Assembly (NCBI GenBank): GCA_024280155.1
Contig: JAJRQQ010000028.1
Location: 62,001-126,000, forward strand
From: Bacteroidota bacterium
GTDB taxonomy: Bacteria > Bacteroidota > Bacteroidia > Flavobacteriales_D > Crocinitomicaceae
Length of the DNA stretch: 64,000 nucleotides
Reading direction: 5' to 3'
Shown here in pieces: positions 55,935 to 63,981 of the stretch. The translations under genes and the position numbers were made by a program. The notes under the pieces are model-generated. The model ran no database searches and had not been told where the DNA came from. It was given only the letters and a program-made list of their open reading frames with translations. Every line of letters begins with the position of its first letter. Position 1 is the stretch's first letter.

Positions 55935-57325
55935 TGAGGTATTTTATTTTTACATTTGTATTGCTTCTTTGGTTTAATGCTTCTTTTGCACAAGATTCAT
56001 TAACTCTCTTTAAATATGAAGAATACATCTCTTTAGTAAAAGAGCATCATCCAATTGCTTTTCAATCTTCGATCGCTTTGCAAAAAGGTGAAGCTAATTT
56101 ATTAAAGTCAAAAGGTGGGTTTGATCCAAAGTTAGCTGGAAATATTCGTCAAAAATATTTTGAGGGTAAAAAATATTACAGCCATTTAGATGCAGGATTG
56201 AAGGTGCCAACTTGGTTTGGAATTACTGTACAGGGAGGATACGGGGACAATGAGGGAGTTTTCTTGAACCCTGAAGCTAGAGTTCCAAATGATGGCTTAT
56301 GGTACGCTGGTGTGACACTCAATTTAGGGAATGGACTGTTTATGGATAAAAGAAGGGCAGATTTAAAACAAGCTAAAATTTACATAAATTCTACGGATAT
56401 TGAACGAAAATTAATGCTCAATCAATTGCTGTATGATGCAAGTATTGCCTATTGGGACTGGTTTAAAGCTGTTGAAAAAGTGAATGTGTATGAAAGAGGA
56501 AAAGAAACAGCATCTTTTAGATTGAGGTCTGTTATTCAAAGTGCAGAACTTGGAGACAAGGCTTTTGTGGATACTCTGAAAGCAAAAATTCAACTGCAGA
56601 ATAGATTATTGGACTTGGAGCAAGCAAAACTCGATGTGTTAAATAAGAAAGCGTATTTGGAAAGTTTCTTATGGCTCGAAGGTTATGTTCCGTTGGTACT
56701 AGAAGATCACCTGATGCCAGATGCTTCAAATCTTTTTCATATGACTTCAAGATTGAGTTTTACAAATCGCATCGATAGTTTGGTGGAGAATCATCCTGAA
56801 ATGGCTTATTATAAAAACGGAATTGATATCGCTAAAATTCAGTACAGATTAAAAAAAGAAGGATTAAAACCTACAGTGCAATTAAAGTATAACCTCCTTA
56901 GTACACCAATAAATAGTAATGTTATGGGAGATTTTACTTTAGATAATTATTATTGGAGTGCGGGAGTTTCTTACCCAATATTTACACGGAAAGACAGGGG
57001 AGACTTGAAATTAGCATCTCTGAAAATACAAGAAAAGCAAAGTCAAACGGTAAATTTAAACGCAAAATTGAATTACAAACTGAGTGCAGCATATAATTCT
57101 ATCGAAAGTTTTGAAGTTCAAGTCCAACAATTTGAAAATGCCCTAGAGAATTATGAAATGCTCTTCAATGCTGAATATGCTCTTTTTAATGTCGGAGAAA
57201 GTTCCTTATTCTTGGTGAATTTTAGAGAGCAAGAATGGATCAAAGCACAAGTTAAAATGATTGATATCTACTATCAATTGAATATATTTAAAGAAAATTT
57301 TAAACGCCAGACGGTGACTTACTAA
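55934..57325 (+). CDS. TolC-family outer-membrane protein of the ABC exporter
   Basis: A signal peptide (MRYFIFTFVLLLWFNASFAQ) is followed by 440 residues with two TolC repeats rich in alpha-helix and amphipathic strands. Family-like segments are LVKEHHPIAFQSSIALQKGEANLLKSKGGFDPKL and LFNAEYALFNVGESSLFLVNFREQEW. It differs clearly from the RND operon's TolC, so it is not a recent duplicate. The start overlaps the adaptor stop by one base. Convergent overlap of 4 bases with the acyltransferase gene. Confidence 0.88.
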   Translation: MRYFIFTFVLLLWFNASFAQDSLTLFKYEEYISLVKEHHPIAFQSSIALQKGEANLLKSKGGFDPKLAGNIRQKYFEGKKYYSHLDAGLKVPTWFGITVQGGYGDNEGVFLNPEARVPNDGLWYAGVTLNLGNGLFMDKRRADLKQAKIYINSTDIERKLMLNQLLYDASIAYWDWFKAVEKVNVYERGKETASFRLRSVIQSAELGDKAFVDTLKAKIQLQNRLLDLEQAKLDVLNKKAYLESFLWLEGYVPLVLEDHLMPDASNLFHMTSRLSFTNRIDSLVENHPEMAYYKNGIDIAKIQYRLKKEGLKPTVQLKYNLLSTPINSNVMGDFTLDNYYWSAGVSYPIFTRKDRGDLKLASLKIQEKQSQTVNLNAKLNYKLSAAYNSIESFEVQVQQFENALENYEMLFNAEYALFNVGESSLFLVNFREQEWIKAQVKMIDIYYQLNIFKENFKRQTVTY

Positions 57326-58641
57326 TCTTCAAAAATAAGTTTTCGCAACATTTCTCTGTCATTCTGAAGTGATTTTACTTTATCTTCTTCATTATTCATC
57401 ATGTAAATGAAATGTGCTTTCAGTGCAACATGTTTTACGTAGTAATAATAGTAGTAGGCAAACATTCCCACCAATGGCAGTGAGATGAAGTAAATAACCT
57501 CTTCCCAAAATGAAAGTTGAAGAAAATAGTCTGTGAGGTATAGAAATCCAACATAATTCAGAGGATAGAAAACCAAACTAAGAAGAACAGCAACTGGTGC
57601 GTAATATTCAATGTCCTTTACAATTTTTGGAACTAAAATGTCGGTTAATTTGAAAGGTAAAATACTGTGAATAAAACCATAAATAAAAAGAGGTAAACCC
57701 AAAAATATTAAAATAGTCGATTGAATCATCTGTCGATAAAACATCATAGGGCGATAGTCTCTGTCCAAAAAGTCGGGTTGAACCTCCAACTGTTTTAATT
57801 GTAAATTAATCTTGTCGTACACATATTCAATACGTTTCATTCGTGTTGGGCTAGCCACTAATATGGTATTGATTCTGTCATAGACTTCTTTGAATAAATA
57901 AACGTCTTTTTCAACTCCTTTTAGCTCAGATTCAATGTATCTTGAAGAAAGGATTTTAACTACATTATCTGCTAATCCTTCAAATTCAACAGCATGAGAT
58001 CCAATGAGTAGGTTTTCGATAGAATATTTAAAGTCTTTCGTTAATTTTTTGGAGGCTCTTCCATTGTCCAATTCAAAATCTCCAAGATAATGCAAGTGAT
58101 CGATGGGGGGTCCAATATTTGCCACAACAGAACTTCTAAATTTTTCAGGTTGTAAATAAATCAACCCTATTGGAATGATTTTTAAGTTCAATTCTCCTTG
58201 ATGTCTTAATTCTGCTTCTAAAGCGATTCTAGCTGAACCTGTTTTTAATTGCCGAAGAACTCTTTCTGGAAAACTATTGCCTTCAGGGAAGATAACTAAC
58301 GTTTTTCCTTCTTCTAATAATTGAAAGCAACTTTCAAAAGAACTTTTATTGTCAACCCCTTTGGTTATAGATTCTGTTGCCCGATTAATCGGAATCAAAC
58401 CCAGTGACCGTAGAAAAACGGATTTTAATTTTGTGCTAAAAAAAGTTCCTTTTGTCATGAAGTGAATAGGTTCTTTACAAATTTGACCAAGAATCCATGC
58501 ATCCATTAGAGTGTTGGGGTGATTTGCAATAAGAATTCGAGGACCGTCATGGTGTAAGTTCTCAATGTGGTTCACTTGAATTTTCTTGTAGTAAAGACGA
58601 ATGCCAAACCCAATCAATATTTTTAAAAACCGATACAGCAT
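57322..58641 (-). CDS. PlsC-type lysophospholipid/glycerol-phosphate acyltransferase
   Basis: A probable acyltransferase of phospholipid synthesis or remodelling. The acyltransferase motif I is NHPNTLMD (His41, Asp47, an H-x5-D spacing seen in this subgroup), motif III is FPEGNSFPERVLRQLKTG, and the P-x-GLI motif is PIGLIYLQPEKF. The C-terminal half has about three predicted TM segments (LGLPLFIYGFIHSILPF, APVAVLLSLVFYPLNYVGFLYL, VIYFISLPLVGMFAYYYYYY). Length 439 is longer than classical PlsC (about 240). It is followed upstream by the chaperone genes but with an 18-base gap; co-transcription is possible. Confidence 0.87.
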   Translation of the reverse strand: MLYRFLKILIGFGIRLYYKKIQVNHIENLHHDGPRILIANHPNTLMDAWILGQICKEPIHFMTKGTFFSTKLKSVFLRSLGLIPINRATESITKGVDNKSSFESCFQLLEEGKTLVIFPEGNSFPERVLRQLKTGSARIALEAELRHQGELNLKIIPIGLIYLQPEKFRSSVVANIGPPIDHLHYLGDFELDNGRASKKLTKDFKYSIENLLIGSHAVEFEGLADNVVKILSSRYIESELKGVEKDVYLFKEVYDRINTILVASPTRMKRIEYVYDKINLQLKQLEVQPDFLDRDYRPMMFYRQMIQSTILIFLGLPLFIYGFIHSILPFKLTDILVPKIVKDIEYYAPVAVLLSLVFYPLNYVGFLYLTDYFLQLSFWEEVIYFISLPLVGMFAYYYYYYVKHVALKAHFIYMMNNEEDKVKSLQNDREMLRKLIFED

Positions 58642-58658
58642 ATTTTAATGTTCAGATT

Positions 58659-58940
58659 CTATTCGTAAATATCCAATTTATTCTGCAAGGTGTGAATTTT
58701 TTCTTGCAATTCATCCACTTGATTCAATAAATTATTAATAATGTCTATTCCTTCAAAGTTTACATTCAAATCAAAATGCATACGCATTAATCGTTCTACG
58801 CGCTCTATTTCTTCGGCCGTTATATGAGGTGTAGAATCAATGATTATAACTTCTATTAATTCATATTCCACCAATGAATCAATGAATGAAGTTGGAATGT
58901 TATAGTGAACACAAATCTGTTTTGTTGATATCGTTTTCAT
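58659..58940 (-). CDS. CbpM-like chaperone modulator (MerR_2 family)
   Basis: A small helical regulator of the J-domain co-chaperone. MKTISTKQICVHYNIPTSFIDSLVEYELIEV has the HTH-like CbpM start, and LQEKIHTLQNKLDIYE ends as a coiled coil. In E. coli, CbpM binds and inhibits CbpA. Here it lies one base after the CbpA-like gene on the same strand, supporting the same role. Length 93. The sequence identity to E. coli CbpM is low, so function is inferred from size, motif and context. Confidence 0.82.
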   Translation of the reverse strand: MKTISTKQICVHYNIPTSFIDSLVEYELIEVIIIDSTPHITAEEIERVERLMRMHFDLNVNFEGIDIINNLLNQVDELQEKIHTLQNKLDIYE

Positions 58941-58941
58941 C

Positions 58942-59832
58942 TTATCTCAATTTTGATAATTCAGTAAATAATTCTTTTTCCTTAGCTGTTAAGTTTTTTG
59001 GGATTTCAATTTTATAAGTAACGTATAAATTACCAAATCCCCCTTCTTTCTTGTAAACAGGCATTCCTTTTCCTGTTAATTTCACTTTTTCACCATTTTG
59101 AGTGCCTGGTCTTACTTTTAATTTCACTTTCTTGCCGTCTATGGTTGAAATTGTAATGTTACCACCCAAAACTGCAGTGTACAAATCAAGAGATACGTTT
59201 TTGTATAAATGACTTTTGTCACGTTTGAAAGAAGTATCATTTTTAATATTGAATTGGATGTATAAATCTCCATTTATTCCACCTTCTATTTTTTCGCCGT
59301 GATTTTTTATTTTTATCGTTTGGTTATTTTCTACACCAGCAGGTATGTTTAAACGAATTTTCTTTCCATTTAAGGACAATGTTTGCTTTTGTGTTTCTAA
59401 AATATCCGATAAATTCAGTGTCAAGACCGTATTGTAATCTCTCCCTTTAAATTGCCCGCGAGATTGTCTTTGTCCACCCATTCCGCCAAACATAGAGCTG
59501 AAATAATCAGAGAAATCACTTTCATCGAAATTACTGTGGGAATTATATTGTTGATGATTGCCCTGCGAAGATCTTTGATGTTTTTGAGCTTTTTCAAATT
59601 CTTCAGCATGTTTCCAATCTTTCCCGTATTTGTCATATTTTTTACGATTTTCAGGATTACTTAAGACTTCGTTCGCTTCATTTATTTCCTTAAATTTTTC
59701 ACTAGATCTTTTATCCCCCTTATTTAAGTCAGGATGGTGTTTTCGTGCAAGTTTCCGGTAAGCTTTTTTTATTTCAGCTTCAGTTGCAGATTTGTTAACG
59801 CCCAATATTTTATAATAATCTTTAAATTCCAT
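58942..59832 (-). CDS. CbpA/DnaJ-like J-domain co-chaperone
   Basis: Stimulates the ATPase of DnaK. The N-terminal J domain has [13 protein letters not shown] and the HPD tripeptide at residues 33-35 ([12 protein letters not shown]). A Gly/Ser/Gln-rich linker (residues about 85-130) follows, then the DnaJ C-terminal substrate-binding domains. There is no Cys-rich zinc domain, so it is a type II (CbpA-like) J protein. Length 296. It is in a unit with the CbpM-like gene and preceded by Hsp20, a small stress cluster. Confidence 0.93.
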   Translation of the reverse strand: MEFKDYYKILGVNKSATEAEIKKAYRKLARKHHPDLNKGDKRSSEKFKEINEANEVLSNPENRKKYDKYGKDWKHAEEFEKAQKHQRSSQGNHQQYNSHSNFDESDFSDYFSSMFGGMGGQRQSRGQFKGRDYNTVLTLNLSDILETQKQTLSLNGKKIRLNIPAGVENNQTIKIKNHGEKIEGGINGDLYIQFNIKNDTSFKRDKSHLYKNVSLDLYTAVLGGNITISTIDGKKVKLKVRPGTQNGEKVKLTGKGMPVYKKEGGFGNLYVTYKIEIPKNLTAKEKELFTELSKLR

Positions 59833-59865
59833 TTTATAATGTACTTTTTTTTATTCGGTTTACAA

Positions 59866-59899
59866 TAAAATAGCCATCTATTTTTAATAAATGGCTATT
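59866..59899 (-). terminator. Terminator between hsp20 and the J-domain gene
   Basis: AATAGCCAT and ATGGCTATT pair as the outer stem, with TATT/AATA extending it inside past a mismatch. On the minus strand the hairpin follows hsp20 and is trailed by a T-rich tract, separating it from cbpA. Confidence 0.65.
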
Positions 59900-59926
59900 C
59901 TAATTCTAATGAGAAATGCTTTCCAA

Positions 59927-60364
59927 TTATAAAATCTCAATTTGTTTAATTGGTTTTGGCTTCGCTTCTTCTTTCTTTGGAATAGTAATCGATAGAATAC
60001 CATTCTCATATGTTGCAGAAATTTTTTCATCCTCTACCAATTCAGGTAATGTGAACGAACGAGTGAAAGATTGATAGCTAAATTCTCTTCGAGTTACATT
60101 TTCTCCATCAGATTCATTCTCACTCATTCTTTTTTCCGAAGATATCGTCAGAATATCATTGTTTAATTCAATGTTAAAATCTGTTTTATTGAAACCTGGT
60201 GCTGCAACTTCTACTTCAAAACTGTCTTCAGTTTCTTTAATGTTTACCGAAGGTAATGTTGTGTTTGTCTTTGAAAAATGATTTGTGTTCCAACGTTCAA
60301 CTTCAGAATTGAAGAGTCTGTCAAGTAAATCAGGTAATTGGTTTTGAAATCTTACAAGTGTCAT
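59927..60364 (-). CDS. Small heat-shock protein (Hsp20/alpha-crystallin)
   Basis: ATP-independent holdase that forms oligomers. The alpha-crystallin domain runs from about residue 40 (VNIKETEDSFEVEVAAPGFNKTDFNIELNNDILTI) to residue 130. The C-terminal IxI-like tail motif is GILSITIPKKE. Length 145 fits. It is divergent from pabB across a 121-base region holding a striking 31-bp-periodic repeat. Confidence 0.95.
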   Translation of the reverse strand: MTLVRFQNQLPDLLDRLFNSEVERWNTNHFSKTNTTLPSVNIKETEDSFEVEVAAPGFNKTDFNIELNNDILTISSEKRMSENESDGENVTRREFSYQSFTRSFTLPELVEDEKISATYENGILSITIPKKEEAKPKPIKQIEIL

Positions 60365-60439
60365 CGTTTTTTTCTTTTTTTAGTTAAACTTATTTTTAAT
60401 ATCGACTTTCCTTTTTCAAAGCTTATACCAGTCTTAAAA

Positions 60440-60508
60440 TACTGACGTATAGTCATTTGAAGACGGGTTCTACTGACGTTTTTTCATGTTATTCAATTTT
60501 GTACTGAC
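60440..60508 (+). repeat. TACTGAC sites at exact 31-bp intervals
   Basis: TACTGACGT at 60440-60448 and 60471-60479, and TACTGAC at 60502-60508, start exactly 31 bp apart (about three helical turns). The first is also half of an inverted repeat TGAC-GTATA-GTCA (60443-60455). The third lies within the first codons of the ORF-track pabB start. This is an operator-like array between the divergent hsp20 and pabB genes. Confidence 0.5.
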
Positions 60509-61775
60509 AAAAAAACAGAATTTGTTTCTCGTGTATAATTCCACGGCACGTAAAATATATTTACATTTGTTCGTGCAAGAAAAATATGTTACATATCTCA
60601 ATTCCAACAATGGAAAAGCAATTTTAGCTTTTGAATCAGTTGATTCTTTATTCGTGAACTCTGCAAACTCACTTGATGCTATTCAAAATTTCATTGATAA
60701 ACACAAGGGGAAGTACATATTTGTGGCATTGAGCTATGATTTGAAAAATGATATTGAACTCTTGCATTCAAAGAATTTGAACAAACTGAAGTTTCCAAAA
60801 GCCATTCTTTGGGTAGCAAAAAATGTTGTGAAATTTAACGAAGACCTGTATGAATTTATTTCTGGTGAAGAGTGTTTAGAGAATATTCAATTGGTTCAGT
60901 CATTCCTCAAGGAAAGCAATCAAAAAAAATATCCTCCACTAAATATTGAATTTAAAAATCGAATTTCTTTTGATGATTATGTTAAAAACGTCAATCAACT
61001 TAAAGAAGAGATTCAACAAGGGAATATATACGAAGTAAATTATTGCCAAGAATTTTATGCCGAGAATGTGGAATTAACAAATCCATTGGATGTTTATTTT
61101 AAATTGAATCAAATTACAAAAGCACCTTATTCAACTTATTTTAGAGCAGAAGAATTTTCCATTTTCAGCGGTTCACCAGAATTGTATTTGAATAAAAAAG
61201 AAAATGTGATTAAGTCTTCGCCGATTAAAGGGACACGTAAACGTGGAAAGAATAGGGAAGAGGATGAACGTATGAAAGTGGAATTGAAAAATGATTTGAA
61301 AGAACAAGCAGAGAATGTGATGATTGTAGATTTGGTGCGGAATGATTTATCGAGAATAGCCCAAAAAAAATCTGTAAAAGTGGACGAACTCATGGGGATT
61401 TATTCTTTCGAAACTGTTCATCAAATGATTTCAACCATTTCTTGTCGTGTAGATGATGAGATTTTATTCTCTGATATTCTTCGAGCAACTTTTCCAATGG
61501 GGTCGATGACTGGTGCTCCAAAAATCAGTGCAATGCTACTTATTGAGAAACACGAAGCTTTCCAACGAGGAATTTATTCAGGTTCTATTGGTTATATCTC
61601 CCCAAACGGTGATTTTGATTTTAATGTTGTAATACGGTCATTAATTTATAATGCGAAAGAAAAATATCTTTCATGTCCAGTGGGGGGTGCGATCACCATC
61701 AATGCCAATGCTGGAAGTGAATTCAAGGAGTGTAATGTGAAAGTAAAAGGCATTTTAGACCAAATGAATGCATAG
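60486..61775 (+). CDS. pabB: Aminodeoxychorismate synthase component I / anthranilate synthase I family
   Basis: Chorismate-binding enzyme making 4-amino-4-deoxychorismate for folate (with a PabA-type amidotransferase, not seen here). Motifs in order: FSIFSGSPELYLNKK, SSPIKGTRKRGKN with the active-site lysine, VDLVRNDLSRI, FPMGSMTGAPK, and YSGSIGYISPNGDFDFNVVIRSL. Length 429 from the track start. The first 28 codons are doubtful: they contain a TACTGAC operator repeat and a -7 promoter box (60562), so the real start may be the in-frame GTG at 60573 (VQEKYVTYLNSN). The stop overlaps tilS by 8 bases. PabB rather than TrpE is favoured by length and absence of trp genes. Confidence 0.85.
   Translation: MLFNFVLTKKQNLFLVYNSTARKIYLHLFVQEKYVTYLNSNNGKAILAFESVDSLFVNSANSLDAIQNFIDKHKGKYIFVALSYDLKNDIELLHSKNLNKLKFPKAILWVAKNVVKFNEDLYEFISGEECLENIQLVQSFLKESNQKKYPPLNIEFKNRISFDDYVKNVNQLKEEIQQGNIYEVNYCQEFYAENVELTNPLDVYFKLNQITKAPYSTYFRAEEFSIFSGSPELYLNKKENVIKSSPIKGTRKRGKNREEDERMKVELKNDLKEQAENVMIVDLVRNDLSRIAQKKSVKVDELMGIYSFETVHQMISTISCRVDDEILFSDILRATFPMGSMTGAPKISAMLLIEKHEAFQRGIYSGSIGYISPNGDFDFNVVIRSLIYNAKEKYLSCPVGGAITINANAGSEFKECNVKVKGILDQMNA
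60562..60569 (+). promoter_or_regulatory. -7 box inside the annotated 5' end of pabB
   Basis: TACATTTG matches TAnnTTTG and lies 4 bases before GTG 60573. If used, it implies that translation starts at or beyond this GTG and that the message is nearly leaderless, or that the box is coincidental. Confidence 0.35.
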
Positions 61776-63024
61776 AATAGAAGAACATATTAGGAAAAGA
61801 TGGTCTGATTTTAAAAACGCAACTATTTTTGTGGGGTGTAGTGGAGGATTGGATTCTATCGTTTTAATCTTAATTCTTCACAAATTAAAATTCAAGATTG
61901 AAGCTTTGCACGTGAATTATCAACTTCGAGGTAAGGATTCTGAAAAAGATGCATTGTTTGTTCAGTCGTTCTGCCAAGAAAAAAATATTCCATTTCACAT
62001 TAAGACCATTGATTTAGGTAAAGAGTTAATTGACGGCGGAAATTTACAAGAATTAGCAAGAAATGTTCGATACGACTGGTTTCAATCTTTTTTATCGAAA
62101 GAAAAAAATGCATTTATTGCAGTTGCGCATCATCAAGATGATCAAATCGAAACCTTTTTCCTCAATCTTGCTCGAAAATCTGGTGTAATGGGATTGGCTG
62201 CAATGTTGGAAGAAAATCATCAAATTATTCGACCATTATTGCCTTTTTCGAAAGATGAATTACGAGAATATGCACTTTATCAACATCTAATTTGGAGAGA
62301 AGACAAGTCAAATTCAACGAATAAATACCGAAGAAATTTTCTTAGAAATGTCATTATACCTTTATTAAATCATCAAGTTCCTCATTTAAATGAAAGTGTG
62401 TTGATTCTTGTGAAAGTAATGCAAGAGAGTCAGCAAGAATTGGAAAATTCTATCTCAATTGTTCTTCGTGAAACAAATGAGAATAAACGATTAAAAATTG
62501 AATCCTTTTTAAATTGGAATGATCTTGAAAAAGTTGAATTCTTCCGACAACTCAATCAGCCGATTGAGTTAAAAGATGAATTGACACAAATTGCTCATTC
62601 GGAGAATGGAAAACGAATTCTACTTCAAAATCACCCAAAATATTCTGCCATAGTAAAACAAAAAGATGAGTTTCTATTTTTGACAGAAAGAAAAGTAGCG
62701 AGTAAACCAGTATTATTGGTTGAAACAGTAAATGTTTTGCCTAAAGAATTTAATAAAACAGAAATCTATCTCGATTTTTCTAAAATTAAAGGTAAGTTGA
62801 AACTTAGAAAATGGAAGATTGGTGACAGAATTCAACCGTTAGGCATGAAGGGTTCGAAGTTAATTTCGGATTGTATCAAGGATGCTCACATTTCTATCGA
62901 AGAAAAATCAGATGTTCTCATTGTTCATGACGAAGAAAATATACATTGGTGTGTTGGATTGGTGATTGGTAGAAAGGCAGTTGCAAATGGAAAAACAAAA
63001 GAAATCCTAAAAATAACCACTTAA
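61768..63024 (+). CDS. tilS: tRNA(Ile)-lysidine synthase
   Basis: Converts C34 of the tRNA-Ile CAU anticodon to lysidine, changing its decoding from AUG to AUA; essential in most bacteria. The PP-loop ATP-binding motif SGGLDS lies at residues 25-30. HHQDDQIETFFLNLARKSGVMGLAAM and the RNFLRNVIIPLL segment are TilS motifs, and the C-terminal TilS domain (LRKWKIGDRIQPLGMKGSKLISD) is present. Length 418. Its ATG overlaps the pabB stop by 8 bases, so the two are coupled. Confidence 0.95.
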   Translation: MHRIEEHIRKRWSDFKNATIFVGCSGGLDSIVLILILHKLKFKIEALHVNYQLRGKDSEKDALFVQSFCQEKNIPFHIKTIDLGKELIDGGNLQELARNVRYDWFQSFLSKEKNAFIAVAHHQDDQIETFFLNLARKSGVMGLAAMLEENHQIIRPLLPFSKDELREYALYQHLIWREDKSNSTNKYRRNFLRNVIIPLLNHQVPHLNESVLILVKVMQESQQELENSISIVLRETNENKRLKIESFLNWNDLEKVEFFRQLNQPIELKDELTQIAHSENGKRILLQNHPKYSAIVKQKDEFLFLTERKVASKPVLLVETVNVLPKEFNKTEIYLDFSKIKGKLKLRKWKIGDRIQPLGMKGSKLISDCIKDAHISIEEKSDVLIVHDEENIHWCVGLVIGRKAVANGKTKEILKITT

Positions 63025-63051
63025 ACTCCAACACTCTAAAATTCTAAGAGC

Positions 63052-63981
63052 CTAATCAAAATACAAAAAATAAAACGCTTCTACATTGTCCAAATATGCA
63101 CCATCAAATCCTGCATTGATTATTTTTTTTGTGTAAGAATTAGCATCACCATAAATGATATCTGACCAATCTTTTTTCCAGAATTTCACCCAAATTTCAT
63201 CATCGTAGCCATCATATTTCTTTTTTAACCATCCAGGGTGACCAACTCTCCAACCGTCTTGCCAATAGTATCGATATTTTTCAGCAGCGCCGACATTCAT
63301 GTACGAAATCACCAAACGTTTTCCTCCGTCGGCTTTTGTTTTAAGTTGATTAATTTCTGTCATGGTAAATTCATTTTCATCGAAGAATAAATCCATAATC
63401 ACAACATCAAAATTTGTTGCAGCAACTGCTTGAATAAAATCTTGTTTTGTGGCGTAGTTTCCCGTGCTAATCAAGTATAAGTAATTCTGAGCATCGGCTA
63501 ATTTATTGATATCATTTGCATTCTCATTTACAACAGAGTCAGGGATGTAGAGGTAATCGTAATCATTCTGGGCACGAGGAAAACAGATAAAATCTTCAGC
63601 TAAATTCTTTTGTACAGCATCTGGTACATTTGCATTGTTAGAAACATATTCAGAAACCAATATTTTAGTATGATTTTTTAATTTTCGCAGCATGGAAAGG
63701 CGTTCTTCATCGGGTGTATAATCTCCGTTGTAAAATAATTCTTCGATTCCAATTCCATCAATTGCGCCAAGATAACGAGCGTGTTCACCGTCATTTTCAT
63801 CCATGTAATTGAATGCCAATTCGGCACCATTCTGTGGGATAATAATAAAATCGGATTTGATACCACGTGCATATTCAGAAATCGCAATCACGAATTCTTG
63901 CATTTTTTCTCCTTTATTATCAGAACGTTTTTCTTTAGAGCAAGAGAATAGAAGTATGATTATTGGTAAAATGTATTTCAT
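63052..63981 (-). CDS. GH114-like lipoprotein (TM1410/endo-alpha-1,4-polygalactosaminidase family)
   Basis: A predicted lipid-anchored glycoside hydrolase. The signal peptide ends in a lipobox-like LLFSC (Cys14). The body is a TIM-barrel-like TM1410/GH114 protein (VVIMDLFFDENEFTMTEINQLK, KRLVISYMNVGAAEKYRYYW, AGFDGAYLDNVEAF); the aspartates in VIMDLFF and GAYLDNV are the likely catalytic or substrate residues by analogy. GH114 enzymes act on alpha-1,4-linked galactosamine polymers, as in PelA, but this chain has no deacetylase domain and no pel genes are nearby. Length 309. Upstream DNA is beyond the window. Confidence 0.8.
   Translation of the reverse strand: MKYILPIIILLFSCSKEKRSDNKGEKMQEFVIAISEYARGIKSDFIIIPQNGAELAFNYMDENDGEHARYLGAIDGIGIEELFYNGDYTPDEERLSMLRKLKNHTKILVSEYVSNNANVPDAVQKNLAEDFICFPRAQNDYDYLYIPDSVVNENANDINKLADAQNYLYLISTGNYATKQDFIQAVAATNFDVVIMDLFFDENEFTMTEINQLKTKADGGKRLVISYMNVGAAEKYRYYWQDGWRVGHPGWLKKKYDGYDDEIWVKFWKKDWSDIIYGDANSYTKKIINAGFDGAYLDNVEAFYFLYFD

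Noticed and set aside
57322-57325. Overlap of TolC and acyltransferase genes as a sign of frameshift
   Set aside because: A four-base convergent overlap of stop codons is common, and both proteins have normal C-termini.
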